From positions 868,001-932,000 of the forward strand of contig CAWBFX010000010.1 of NCBI GenBank assembly GCA_963788215.1: DNA of 64,000 nt, read 5' to 3'. Each line of letters starts with the position of its first letter. Position 1 is the stretch's first letter. Below the pieces are notes generated by a model. That model saw only the letters and a program-made list of their open reading frames with translations. It made no database searches and was not told the origin of the DNA. This DNA is from AC-32 sp963788215 (lineage in GTDB: Bacteria > Actinomycetota > Thermoleophilia > Gaiellales > Gaiellaceae). The translations under genes were made by a program, and so were the position numbers. Below are positions 7,990 through 16,565 of the stretch, piece after piece.

Positions 7990-8672
7990 GCAACGTGCGC
8001 GTGACCTTCCAGGAGGAGCTCGACCAGCTCGAGGCGAGCCTCCAGGAGGAGGGCGCGCTCGTCCTGCGCGTGCTCCGCGGCGCGCTCAACGCGCTCGGCT
8101 CGCGCGATGTCGAGCTCGCGGACGAGGTGATCGCGTTCGACGACGACGTCGACAGGCTCTACCAGCGGATCGAGGCGGACATCGAGTCACTGCTCGCCCG
8201 GCAGACGCCGGTCGCCACCGATTTGCGGCTGGTGCTGGCGTTGCTGCACACGAACCTCCATCTCGAGCGCATGGCCGACTACGCCGTGACCATCGCGAAG
8301 CTGACGAAGCTCGTCGCCGACGTCCAGGGCGATCCGGGGCTCGTGCAGTCGCTGGAGGAGATGGGTGAGCGCGCCGAGCAGATGATCAGCGTCGCGCTCG
8401 ACTCGCTGGCGAACCGCGACCTCGCGTCCGCCGAGTCGCTGGTCGACCTGGACGAGCTGATCGACCGCTCGAACCGCCGCTTCGTCGAGCGGGTTGTCGA
8501 GGTCGTGGGCGAGCCCGGGCTACGCGAGTGGGTTCTGCGGATGGTGCTCGTCTCGCGGACGCTGGAGCGGATCGGCGACCACGCGGTCGACATCGGCGAG
8601 CAGGTCGCGTACCTGCTCACGGCCGAGTTCCGCGAGTTCACCGACGCGTCGCACCCCGAGCAGCGCGCCTAG
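7986..8672 (+). CDS. phoU: Phosphate transport regulator PhoU
   Basis: PhoU, 228 residues, made of two similar three-helix bundles, here about 10-110 and 120-215. The repeated acidic metal-site pattern is visible as HLERMADYAVTIAK in the first half and RTLERIGDHAVDIGEQV in the second. PhoU links PstB activity to the PhoR-type kinase and keeps the regulon off when phosphate is plentiful. It is the last gene of the pst operon, with a large hairpin 60 bases after its stop. Confidence 0.95.
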   Translation: MSNVRVTFQEELDQLEASLQEEGALVLRVLRGALNALGSRDVELADEVIAFDDDVDRLYQRIEADIESLLARQTPVATDLRLVLALLHTNLHLERMADYAVTIAKLTKLVADVQGDPGLVQSLEEMGERAEQMISVALDSLANRDLASAESLVDLDELIDRSNRRFVERVVEVVGEPGLREWVLRMVLVSRTLERIGDHAVDIGEQVAYLLTAEFREFTDASHPEQRA

Positions 8673-8732
8673 CCTCCTCGAGGTCGCGCAGATCAAGGGC
8701 TTGTGGACGATTCGTTCCACTTTCGCATCAGT

Positions 8733-8782
8733 GGACACTTGACGAAACCCGGGGTCCGACACCGGGTTGTGGCAAGTCGTCC
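8733..8782 (+). terminator. Extended hairpin after the pst-phoU operon
   Basis: Nested pairing: GGAC/GTCC outside (8733-8736 with 8779-8782), ACTTG/CAAGT (8737-8741 with 8773-8777), then an 11-base arm AACCCGGGGTC with GACACCGGGTT around one C (8746-8768). A short TTT follows. The core is a member of the GGGGTC-GACCCC repeat family. It lies between phoU and the convergent amidohydrolase. A smaller GTGGA/TCCAC hairpin precedes it at 8703-8720. Confidence 0.6.
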
Positions 8783-8807
8783 TTTGTGACGAATGTGTGA
8801 CTCTTCG

Positions 8808-10349
8808 CTAGTTCCAGGGCGGCGGGTTGTGTGTCCAGGCCCCGCCGACCATCGTTGCGACGACGCTGATCTCCGCTAGCTCCTCCGGCTCGGAGGCGAG
8901 CGGGTCGCGGTCGAGCACGACGAGGTCGGCGTAGTAGCCCGGCAGCAGCTTCCCGCGGCGATGCTCGTCGCCCGAGAGCCAGGCGGGCGTGACGCAGGTC
9001 GCCTCGAGCGCCTCCTCGACCGTGAGGGCCTGCTCGGGATGCCACGCGGGCCGGTCGTCGAGCGTGCGAGTCACCGCGGCACGGATGCCCGCGAGCGGGT
9101 CGAGCTCCTCGATCGGCGCATCCGAGCCGTTCACGAGCACCGCGCCGGAGTCGAGCAGCGAGCGAAACGCGTAGGGCTCGCTGTCGAGGTCGCCCCAGAA
9201 GCGGTCGGCGAGGTCGCGGTCGGAGGGCGGGTGCGAGAACTGCACCGAGGCCGCGACTCCCAGCTTCGCGAAGCGGCCGAGGTCCTCCGCGGTGAGCAAC
9301 TGCGCGTGCTCGATGCGCTGGCGAAGGCCACGCGGCTGCCACTCGTCGCGCGTCTCCTCGAAGGCGTCGAGCGCATCGCGGTTGGCTAGGTCGCCGATCG
9401 CGTGGACCGCGATGGGGAACCCGGCCCGCGCTCCGGCCCGGATGAACTCGGCCAGCTCCTCGCGGCTCGTGATCTGCACCCCCGAGCCGTCGAGCATCCG
9501 CGCGGTCTGTGAGCCGAGCGTCCCGTCCATGAATGCCTTCAGGTAGCCGAGTCGCAGAAGCGGGCTGCCGAGCCCGCTGCGGACGTCCACGGCTTGAAGC
9601 TCCGGAGCTTTCTCCGCGGGAAGCGATTGCCACACGCGCAGCGTGAGCGAGCCCTCCGCCTCGAGCCGCTGCCAGAAGCGAAACGCGCCGATCCAGCCGT
9701 CCTTGTCGTGCAGCGCCGTGACGCCGCGCGAGGCCGCGAGCTTGACCCCGGCGCGCATCGCCTCGACGTGCTCGTCGTCCGAGATGTCGAGATACGTGTC
9801 GCGGAAATGCCAGCACGACTCCTCGCGTAGAAGGCCGGTCGGCTCGCCGCGCGCGTCGGTCTCGACCACCCCGCCTGGGACCGTCAGGTCCCCGTTCGCC
9901 TGCTCGAGCGCGGCCGAGTTGAGCCACACGGAATGCGAGTCCCGATGGAGCAGCGCCACGGGGCGGTCGGAGACGACGGCGTCGAGCGCCTGCCTGGTCG
10001 GCTCGACGAAGGGAGACCAGTCGCCGCTGCGCCAGCCGCGGCCGCGCAGCCAGCGGCCTTCCGGCGCGCGGGCGGCCGCCTCGGCCACGCGTGAGAGCGC
10101 CTCGTCCTGCGACTGCGTGCCCTCGAGCCGAACCTCGCCCTGCGCCAGGGCCCAGGTCGGGAAGTGCACGTGCGAGTCGGTGAAGCCCGGAAGGACGCAC
10201 CGGCCGCCGAGATCGATCCGCTCGGGACCGGGCAGCGCCGTCTCGTGGTTGCCGACGCCGCCTGCGACGCGGTCGCCCGCGATCGCCAGGGAACGCGCGA
10301 GCGGCAGCGAAGAGTCCATCGTCCGGATGACGCCGTTTTCGAGGATCAT
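8808..10349 (-). CDS. Amidohydrolase family protein (YtcJ-like, amidohydrolase 3)
   Basis: Metal-dependent hydrolase of 513 residues, a typical length for YtcJ-like enzymes. The metal and catalytic motifs occur in order: LPGFTDSHVHF (HxH) near residue 60, LKAFMDGTLGSQTARM, AVHAIGDLANRDALDAF, QRIEHAQLL, LVNGSDAPIEELDPLAG, and the C-terminal sheet GKLLPGYYADLVVLDRDPL. Substrate cannot be told; the family hydrolyses N-acyl and cyclic amides. The ATG has a TAGAGT box 9 bases upstream. Its start lies only 6 bases from the divergent DUF2182 gene. Confidence 0.9.
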   Translation of the reverse strand: MILENGVIRTMDSSLPLARSLAIAGDRVAGGVGNHETALPGPERIDLGGRCVLPGFTDSHVHFPTWALAQGEVRLEGTQSQDEALSRVAEAAARAPEGRWLRGRGWRSGDWSPFVEPTRQALDAVVSDRPVALLHRDSHSVWLNSAALEQANGDLTVPGGVVETDARGEPTGLLREESCWHFRDTYLDISDDEHVEAMRAGVKLAASRGVTALHDKDGWIGAFRFWQRLEAEGSLTLRVWQSLPAEKAPELQAVDVRSGLGSPLLRLGYLKAFMDGTLGSQTARMLDGSGVQITSREELAEFIRAGARAGFPIAVHAIGDLANRDALDAFEETRDEWQPRGLRQRIEHAQLLTAEDLGRFAKLGVAASVQFSHPPSDRDLADRFWGDLDSEPYAFRSLLDSGAVLVNGSDAPIEELDPLAGIRAAVTRTLDDRPAWHPEQALTVEEALEATCVTPAWLSGDEHRRGKLLPGYYADLVVLDRDPLASEPEELAEISVVATMVGGAWTHNPPPWN

Positions 10350-10355
10350 TGTCGC

Positions 10356-11121
10356 GTGACTCTAGTCGTGGGATTCGTGCGAAGGCGAACTGTGACGACG
10401 ACGGCCGTACTGCTCGGCGCGTCGCTCCTCGCGTGGATCGTCACGGTCCTGCGGATGCGCGGCATGGACGCCGGCCCGGGCACCGACCTGGGCGGTCTCG
10501 GCTGGTACCTCGGGATCTGGCTGACGATGACCGCCGCGATGATGCTGCCCTCGGCGGCGCCGATGGTGCTCGCGTACTCGAGCTTCTCGCGCAGCCGCCG
10601 AAGCGGGGCCTTCGTCGCCGGCTACCTCGCGGCCTGGACGCTCTTCGGGCTCGCTGCCTACGTGGTCTACCGGCTCGTGGCGGGCGCCGGGATCGACTGG
10701 CTCCGCTGGGAGCGCGGGGGGCCTTACGTCGCCGGCGCCGCCCTCGCAGCCGCCGGCCTCTACCAGCTCACGCCTCTGAAGAAGGTCTGCCTGCGCCACT
10801 GCCGCGGGCCGCTGCACTACCTCGTCCGCGGCTGGCGCGAAGGGCCGGCTCGGCGCGCTGCGGATGGGCGCAGAGCACGGGCTCTTCTGCGTCGGCTGCT
10901 GCTGGGGGCTGATGCTGGCGCTGTTCGCGCTCGGCGTGATGAGCCTCTTCTGGACGGCCGTCGCGGCCGCCGTGATCTTCGCCGAGAAGGTGCTGCCTCA
11001 AGGACAGCGGCTGACCCGCGTGCTCGCCGCCGCGCTCGTCGCGCTCGGCCTGCTCGTGGCGCTGAGCCCGAGCAGGGTGCCCGGCCTGACGGAGCCCGCG
11101 CCGATGGAGATGAGCCCGTGA
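10356..11121 (+). CDS. DUF2182 integral membrane protein, frameshifted
   Basis: Predicted metal-binding membrane protein of about 255 residues with six or so membrane segments. The family pattern is clear: WYLGIWLTMTAAMMLPSAAPM, YQLTPLKKVCLRHCRGPL, then GALRMGAEHGLFCVGCCWG. The reading frame changes near 10842-10848. Removing one G from GAAGGGCC gives WREGRLGALRMG, which matches the family, so a single extra base is the likely cause. Start is GTG 10356 or the later GTG 10392. The final GTGA overlaps the DUF1326 gene. The conserved Cys/His suggest metal handling; function is unknown. Confidence 0.8.
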
Positions 11122-11726
11122 GCGACTGGCGCGTCTCCGGCTCCTACCTCGAGTCCTGCAACTGCGACGCCGTCTGCCCGTGCCGGCGGATCGACGGGAT
11201 GACCGGCGGGCGCTCGACGCACGGTGTCTGCCTCGGCGCGCTCTCGTGGGGCATCCGCGAGGGGCACGCGGGAGCGGTCGACCTCGCCGGGCTCGGAGTC
11301 GTGCTCGCCACGAGCTACTCGGACGACGAAGAGGGCTCGCCGTGGAGCTTCGTCGTCTACGTCGACGACCGCGGAGACGACGAGCAGCGCGACGCGCTCG
11401 CGGCGATCTTCACCGGCCTGTGGCCGGGCTCTCAGGTCGAGCACTTCCCGTGGGCCCGGAAGGCGAGCCACCGGCTCGCGATTCGCCCGGCCGCGATCGA
11501 GGTCGAGCACGTGCCCGGCCGAGGCTGGTTCCGCGCCGGCGACTACGTGCAGGTCAAGGTCGAGCGTCCGTTCGAGGAGGAGCACACGGTCACCTGCGTG
11601 ATCCCGGGTCACGACCGGAGCGGGCGCGAGGTCGTCGCGGAGAGCCTCGAGGTCCACGACGCCGGCCTCGAGTTCTCGTTCCGGGGCAACTGCGGCTACG
11701 AGAGCGACTTCGACTATTGGGGCTGA
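11118..11726 (+). CDS. DUF1326 domain protein
   Basis: Soluble protein of 202 residues with the DUF1326 opening WRVSGSYLESCNCDAVCPC, a cysteine cluster that looks metal-binding, and the C-terminal FSFRGNCGYESDFDYWG. GTG 11118 overlaps the stop of the DUF2182 gene by 4 bases, so the two are translationally coupled. These two families are often neighbours, which suggests one pathway, but no reaction can be given. Confidence 0.85.
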   Translation: MSDWRVSGSYLESCNCDAVCPCRRIDGMTGGRSTHGVCLGALSWGIREGHAGAVDLAGLGVVLATSYSDDEEGSPWSFVVYVDDRGDDEQRDALAAIFTGLWPGSQVEHFPWARKASHRLAIRPAAIEVEHVPGRGWFRAGDYVQVKVERPFEEEHTVTCVIPGHDRSGREVVAESLEVHDAGLEFSFRGNCGYESDFDYWG

Positions 11727-12466
11727 GCGTCTTCGACCACGTCACGATCCGGGTCACCGACCTGGACGAGGCGCGGAGGTGCTACGGGCTCGCCCTCGGC
11801 TCGCTCGGCTACGGGAAGCCGGCGAGCGATGGGCATTTCCACGAGTGGGAGGACTTCTCGATCTCGCAGGCGCGTGACGAGCGGCCACCCACCCGGAACC
11901 TGCACGTCGCGTTCGTCTCCCGCTCCCGCGAGGAGGTCGACGCGTGGTGGCGGACGATGACCGCTGCCGGGTTCCCCGACGACGGCTCGCCCGGGCCGCG
12001 GCCGCAGTACTCGCCGAGCTACTACGGCGCTTTCGTCCGCGATCCCGACGGCAACAGCGTCGAGGCCGTCCACCACGCGGAGCCGCGCGGCGGCGAGAAC
12101 AGGATCGACCACCTCTGGATCCGGGTCCGCGACCTGGCCGCCTCCCGCCGCTTCTACGAGGCCGTTGCGCCGGCGGTCGGCCTGCGGGTCCACGACGGCT
12201 CCGAGAACCGCTTCCACGTCACGGACGGCAACCGCTCCTTCGCGCTCGTCCGCGAAGATCCGGTCACCGAGAACGTGCATCTGGCGTTCCCCGTCTCCGA
12301 CCTCGAGACGGTCGAGGCGTTCCACCACGCGGCGCTCGCGAGCGGCGCTCCCGACAACGGGGCTCCCGGCGAGCGGCCCGACTACCACCACGGCTACTTC
12401 GGGGCCTACGCGCTCGACCCCGACGGCAACAACGTCGAGGCGGTCTGTCACAACCGGCAGAACTGA
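11717..12466 (+). CDS. Two-domain VOC (glyoxalase/dioxygenase fold) protein
   Basis: 249 residues made of two vicinal-oxygen-chelate domains. Each carries the His-His-Glu metal pattern: FDHVTIRV, LHVAFV and NSVEAVHH in the first (1-120), IDHLWIRV, VHLAFPV and NNVEAVCH in the second (125-249). It could be a lyase, dioxygenase or resistance protein; substrate is not apparent. The start is TTG 11717 or CTG 11723, both overlapping the end of the DUF1326 gene, so it belongs to the same operon. Confidence 0.85.
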   Translation: MGLSVFDHVTIRVTDLDEARRCYGLALGSLGYGKPASDGHFHEWEDFSISQARDERPPTRNLHVAFVSRSREEVDAWWRTMTAAGFPDDGSPGPRPQYSPSYYGAFVRDPDGNSVEAVHHAEPRGGENRIDHLWIRVRDLAASRRFYEAVAPAVGLRVHDGSENRFHVTDGNRSFALVREDPVTENVHLAFPVSDLETVEAFHHAALASGAPDNGAPGERPDYHHGYFGAYALDPDGNNVEAVCHNRQN

Positions 12467-12468
12467 TT

Positions 12469-13875
12469 TCAGCAGGGGCAGGCGTGCAGGACGTAGGCGT
12501 CCAGCGCCTCGTCCTTGCCCTTTACCTGCAGCCCATGCCTCGCCTCGACCACGGCTCCGTCCGGCAGCTGCTCGTACGTCTCGGCGCCGATCAGCACTCC
12601 TCCGACGGGCGCAAGCCCCTCGAGCCGCGCGCCCATGTTGATCGTGTCGCCGACCAACGGGTACGCCAGGTGTCCTCGGCCGCCGATCTCGCGGACGACC
12701 GCTTCGCCGCTGTTGACGCCGACCCGCATACGCGGCCAATCCGGATGCTCCTCAGTGAACTTGGCGAAGGCGTCCCGAAGGGCAAGAGCGGCGCAGGCGG
12801 CCCGCCGCGCATGATCGGGTTGGTCGCCGCCGCGGTTGAAGACGGCGACGACACCGTCGCCGATGAACTTCTCAACCACGGCGCCGAACCTGCGGGTGAG
12901 GAGCATGGACGCCGTGCGCCAGTACGTCTCCAGGACGGCGGCGGCCTCGGCCGGAGTTGAACGCGCGGCGAATCCCGTGTACCCGGCGAGGTCGCTGAAG
13001 AGGACGCTGACGTTCTGATGCCGTTCTCGCGTCGAGGCGAGATAGAGGTCTCCGAAGCGCTCCTCGCGCCACTCCCGCCGGGCTGCGATTCCGATGATCA
13101 GGAAGGCGGTCACGATCAAGCCGTGCCACTCCCACCAGCTCGCGTGCCACTTCCGCTCGCCGGTGAGCGCCACGCCGATCAGCGCCTCGGACAGCAGCAA
13201 GAAACAGGCGATGACCGCAGCGGGCAGCAGGTTTGGCCGGGCGCGGAAGATCCGCCAGTAGCGCGCGGCGCTGACCGCGTAGGCGACCGTTCCGACGATC
13301 GCGAACACGGTTAGGAGGATTCCTCTCGCGGCCTCGCTGTTGGCCCCGTCCAGCGGCGGCAGGTTTGCGACTGTCCAGACGAACCACGTGCCCATTGCGA
13401 GCAGGACGCCGGCTCGCAGCAACTTGTGGCGGCGGAAAACCAGCGGCGCGAAGGTCGGGCGCAGGTCGACGAAGGCGGAGCCGACTGCGAAGACAGCGCT
13501 CACGAGGAGCCCGACCGGAATTGCAACCTTGAAGCCGGCGTGGTCACTGGTGAACAGGACGCCGGGCGTTCCGAGCGCATGGAGGCCCATGAAGCCTCCG
13601 GTCGCCATGAAGGCGATCGAGAGCAGCAGTACGCGCGCGTCTCCGCGGCGCTTCGCAGCCTCGCCGGCCGCGTAGCCGAGCGTGAACGCCAACGTGCCGA
13701 CCAGCCCGAAGAGGATGAAGTGGAGGCGGTAGTTCTCGAGGTGCGGATCGAGCTGCGACCGCAGCAGTAGCGAGACGAGCCCGATCAGAGGCAGTGCGAC
13801 AACCAGCAGCTCTGCGATTGCGCCTAATCGGACCCGGTCTCGGGGTAACTGCTCGCCACGGTGTCTGAGCTCCAT
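12469..13875 (-). CDS. Membrane-anchored class III adenylate/guanylate cyclase
   Basis: 468 residues. The N-terminal 270 residues hold about eight hydrophobic segments (from AELLVVALPLIGLVSLLL to LIVTAFLIIGIAA). The C-terminal class III catalytic domain follows: VLFSDLAGYTGF with the first metal Asp near 293, VVEKFIGDGVVAVFN with the substrate Lys and second metal Asp, and LVGDTINMGARLEG with the adenine-reading Asp and transition-state Asn and Arg. All catalytic residues are present, so cAMP synthesis is likely. ATG 13875 is chosen because anything longer runs antisense through the acyl-CoA dehydrogenase. No HAMP domain is seen. Confidence 0.88.
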   Translation of the reverse strand: MELRHRGEQLPRDRVRLGAIAELLVVALPLIGLVSLLLRSQLDPHLENYRLHFILFGLVGTLAFTLGYAAGEAAKRRGDARVLLLSIAFMATGGFMGLHALGTPGVLFTSDHAGFKVAIPVGLLVSAVFAVGSAFVDLRPTFAPLVFRRHKLLRAGVLLAMGTWFVWTVANLPPLDGANSEAARGILLTVFAIVGTVAYAVSAARYWRIFRARPNLLPAAVIACFLLLSEALIGVALTGERKWHASWWEWHGLIVTAFLIIGIAARREWREERFGDLYLASTRERHQNVSVLFSDLAGYTGFAARSTPAEAAAVLETYWRTASMLLTRRFGAVVEKFIGDGVVAVFNRGGDQPDHARRAACAALALRDAFAKFTEEHPDWPRMRVGVNSGEAVVREIGGRGHLAYPLVGDTINMGARLEGLAPVGGVLIGAETYEQLPDGAVVEARHGLQVKGKDEALDAYVLHACPC

Positions 13876-13917
13876 ATCGACAAGACGAACGGCGGGCCTG
13901 GAACCTTCCCGCCCGAC

Positions 13918-13923
13918 TAGGCT
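13918..13923 (+). promoter_or_regulatory. -10 box TAGGCT of a leaderless transcript
   Basis: TAGGCT ends 6 bases before GTG 13930, and no ribosome site precedes the start. It would drive the acyl-CoA dehydrogenase to MBL operon. Inferred from position. Confidence 0.5.
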
Positions 13924-13929
13924 TCCGCC

Positions 13930-15111
13930 GTGCCCGCCGACCCGCTGACCGACGAGCAGCGCGAGATCCGCGACCTCGTGCGCACGCTCGCCCGCGAGCG
14001 GGTTGCCCCGCGCGCGGCCGAGATCGACAAGTCGGCCGAGTTCCCCTGGGACATGGTCGAGCTGCTGCGCGAGCACGAGCTGTTCGGCCTGCCCTTCGAG
14101 GAGCAGTACGGAGGCACAGGGACGGGCGCGCTCATGGTGCTGGTCGCGATCGAGGAGCTCTCGAAGGTCTGCGCGACCACCGGGCTGCTCCTCGCCGTCC
14201 AGGAGCTCGGCTCGCTCGGGATCAAGCTCGCGGGCACGGACGAGCAGAAGCAGCGCTGGCTCCCGAAGCTTGCGAGCGGCGAGTGGCTTCCGGCCTACGC
14301 GCTCACCGAGCCGGGGTCGGGCTCCGACTCCGCCGCGATGCGCAGCGACGCGCGGCTCGACGGCGACGAGTACGTCCTCAACGGCTCGAAGCGCTTCATC
14401 ACGAACGCGGGCGTCGCGGGCCTCTACGTCGTGTTCGCGAAGACCGACCCGGAGGCCGGCCACTCCGGGATCTCCGCGTTCGTGGTCGAGGCCGATGCGC
14501 CGGGGCTCGAGGTCGGCCGGATCGAGCCGAAGATGGGGATCAAGGGCTCGACGACCGGCGAGATCTTCTTCAACGACTGCAGGATCCCGGCCGACAACCT
14601 GCTCGGGGAGGAGGGCCAGGGCTTCCGCATCGCGATGCAGATCCTCGACCGCTCGCGGCCCGGGATCGGCGCCCAGGGGCTCGGGCTCGCGCAGGGCGCG
14701 ACCGACTACGCGCTCGAGTACGCCAAGTCGCGCGAAACCATGGGCAAGCCGATCGCGCAGCACCAGCTGATCGCCGGGATGCTGGCGGACATGGAGACGA
14801 AGTGCGAGGCCGCGCGCGGCCTGCTCTACAAGTGCGGACAGCTGATCGACGAGGGCGCGGACGGCACGGAGCTGACGAAAGTCTCTGCGATGGCGAAGCT
14901 CTACTGCACCGACGTCGCGATGGAGGTCACCACCGACGCGGTTCAGATCCTCGGCGGCTACGGCTACATCCAGGAGTACCCCGTCGAGCGGATGATGCGT
15001 GACGCCAAGATCACGCAGATCTACGAGGGCACGAACCAGATCCAGCGGCTCGTGATCGCGCGAGAGATGCTCAAGGAGAACAGGACCTTCCTCCTTGCCG
15101 GCGTCGCCTGA
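13930..15111 (+). CDS. Acyl-CoA dehydrogenase
   Basis: FAD-dependent acyl-CoA dehydrogenase, 393 residues, full family length. It oxidises acyl-CoA to enoyl-CoA and passes electrons to ETF. Motifs: AYALTEPGSGSDSAAM (substrate/FAD), RFITNAG, GTTGEIFFNDCRIP-like segment, VQILGGYGYIQEYPVERMMR, and the catalytic-base region QIYEGTNQIQR with Glu near 366. The position of this Glu matches short-chain enzymes, but chain length cannot be fixed. First gene of the operon up to 19637. Its end overlaps the next gene by 17 bases. Confidence 0.95.
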   Translation: MPADPLTDEQREIRDLVRTLARERVAPRAAEIDKSAEFPWDMVELLREHELFGLPFEEQYGGTGTGALMVLVAIEELSKVCATTGLLLAVQELGSLGIKLAGTDEQKQRWLPKLASGEWLPAYALTEPGSGSDSAAMRSDARLDGDEYVLNGSKRFITNAGVAGLYVVFAKTDPEAGHSGISAFVVEADAPGLEVGRIEPKMGIKGSTTGEIFFNDCRIPADNLLGEEGQGFRIAMQILDRSRPGIGAQGLGLAQGATDYALEYAKSRETMGKPIAQHQLIAGMLADMETKCEAARGLLYKCGQLIDEGADGTELTKVSAMAKLYCTDVAMEVTTDAVQILGGYGYIQEYPVERMMRDAKITQIYEGTNQIQRLVIAREMLKENRTFLLAGVA

Positions 15112-15838
15112 TCATCGCGAGCTCTGCTTCGACCTCGTCGCCGAGGAGTACGAACGGACCCGGCCGACGTATCCACCCGCGATCCTCGACGCGCTTCCAC
15201 TCGGAGGAGACGCTTCCGTCCTCGACCTGGGCGCCGGCACCGGAAAGCTGACGCGCCTGCTGACCGCGCGGTATCGCGAGGTCACGGCCGTGGAGCCGCT
15301 CGCGAACATGCGCGCGGTCCTCGAGCGCGCCGTTCCCGGCGTGAGGGCGCTCGCCGGGTCGGCCGAGCGGATTCCCCTCGACGACGCCTCGGTCGACGGC
15401 GCATTCGCGGCGCAGGCGTTCCACTGGTTCGACAAAGCCGCCGCGCTGCCGGAGATCTTCCGCGTCCTCCGCGCGAACGGCGTCTTCGCCGTCGTCTGGA
15501 ACGAGCCCGACGAGAGCAGACCCGACCCACGGCCGGCCGACTTCGTCGCGGAGGTGCACGCGCTGCACGACGCGGTGCCGCATCCGTGGAAGGAGGAGCC
15601 CGACTGGGAGGAGCTCCTCGAGCAGTCCGGCCTGTTCGCAGAGGTCCACCTGCGAACGGCGATCGCGCACGACCACGTGCTCGACCATGCCGCGGTCCTC
15701 GACAACCTCCGGTCGACCAGCTGGATCGCGAGCCGCGAGGACCGGGAGGACGTGATCAAGCGACTCGGCGCCATGCTGCCCGAGCGGACGTACTCGGTGC
15801 CGAACCTCGCGCACGTCTTGTGGGCGGTGCGCGCGTGA
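15095..15838 (+). CDS. Class I SAM-dependent methyltransferase
   Basis: 247 residues. Motif I reads SVLDLGAGTGKLTRLL near residue 42, followed by VTAVEPLANMRAVL (acidic residue that holds the ribose) and ERIPLDDASVDGAFAAQAFHWF. The substrate is unknown. TTG 15095 lies inside the end of the dehydrogenase gene. It resembles the next gene closely in layout (shared AFHWFDK), so the two probably arose by tandem duplication. Confidence 0.88.
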   Translation: MPASPDHRELCFDLVAEEYERTRPTYPPAILDALPLGGDASVLDLGAGTGKLTRLLTARYREVTAVEPLANMRAVLERAVPGVRALAGSAERIPLDDASVDGAFAAQAFHWFDKAAALPEIFRVLRANGVFAVVWNEPDESRPDPRPADFVAEVHALHDAVPHPWKEEPDWEELLEQSGLFAEVHLRTAIAHDHVLDHAAVLDNLRSTSWIASREDREDVIKRLGAMLPERTYSVPNLAHVLWAVRA

Positions 15839-15839
15839 C

Positions 15840-16565
15840 ATGGACGCCCGGGACGTGATCCTCGGCCAGAGCTTCGGTCGCGTCGCCGAGACGTACCACC
15901 GCGTCCGCCCGCCGTACTCCGCGCTCCTGCTCGACCGGGCGCAGGAGGTGCTCGAGCTCGATGCGTCCGCGCGCGTACTCGACCTCGCGGCCGGCACCGG
16001 GAGGCTGACGCGAGAGCTCGAGCGCCGCTTTGCCGACGTCGTCGCAGTCGAGCCCGACGAGCGGATGCGCGCGCTGCACGGCACGGCACTCGCGGGCACT
16101 GCGGAGGCGATCCCGCTGAGCGACGCCGGCGTCGACGCGGTCTTCGTCGGCGAGGCGTTCCACTGGTTCGACAAGCAGCCCGCCATCGCAGAGATCGCCC
16201 GCGTGCTCCGGCCGGCCGGCGGCCTCGCCATCGTCTCCACGCACTGGTGGGAGACGGAGCCCCCGCTGCCCGACGCCGCGCTCGAGCCGCTCCGCGAGCC
16301 GTGGGAACGATTCGCCGAGCAGCGAAACCCGCCCTGGGACGGCGAGTTCCACGAATCGCCCTTCGAGCCGTTGCGCCACGAGCGGGACGAGGAGGCGGTG
16401 GTCGTCGATCCCGACGAGCTGCTCGAGCTCTACTCGACGACGAGCTCGCTCGCGGCGATCTCCCCTGAGGAGCGCGAGGCGATCTTCGCGGCGGTGCGGC
16501 CGTTGCTCACGGGGCCTTACCGGCTGCCGCTCAAGCACGAGCTCACCTGGACGCGCCTTGCCTGA
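15840..16565 (+). CDS. Class I SAM-dependent methyltransferase (tandem paralogue)
   Basis: 241 residues from ATG 15840, one base after the upstream stop. Motif I is RVLDLAAGTGRLTREL, then VVAVEPDERMRALHG, EAIPLSDAGVDAVFVGEAFHWF and ARVLRPAGGLAIV. It shares the AFHWFDK segment with the neighbour but the C-terminal half differs, which suggests different substrates. It ends 8 bases inside the polymerase gene. Confidence 0.88.
   Translation: MDARDVILGQSFGRVAETYHRVRPPYSALLLDRAQEVLELDASARVLDLAAGTGRLTRELERRFADVVAVEPDERMRALHGTALAGTAEAIPLSDAGVDAVFVGEAFHWFDKQPAIAEIARVLRPAGGLAIVSTHWWETEPPLPDAALEPLREPWERFAEQRNPPWDGEFHESPFEPLRHERDEEAVVVDPDELLELYSTTSSLAAISPEEREAIFAAVRPLLTGPYRLPLKHELTWTRLA

Noticed and set aside
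10164..11726. One 520-residue protein joining DUF2182 and DUF1326
   Set aside because: The middle part is out of frame noise caused by the extra G near 10845. DUF1326 has its own GTG at 11118.
13876..14763. Longer N-terminus for the cyclase
   Set aside because: It lies antisense within the acyl-CoA dehydrogenase and shows only composition-driven sequence.
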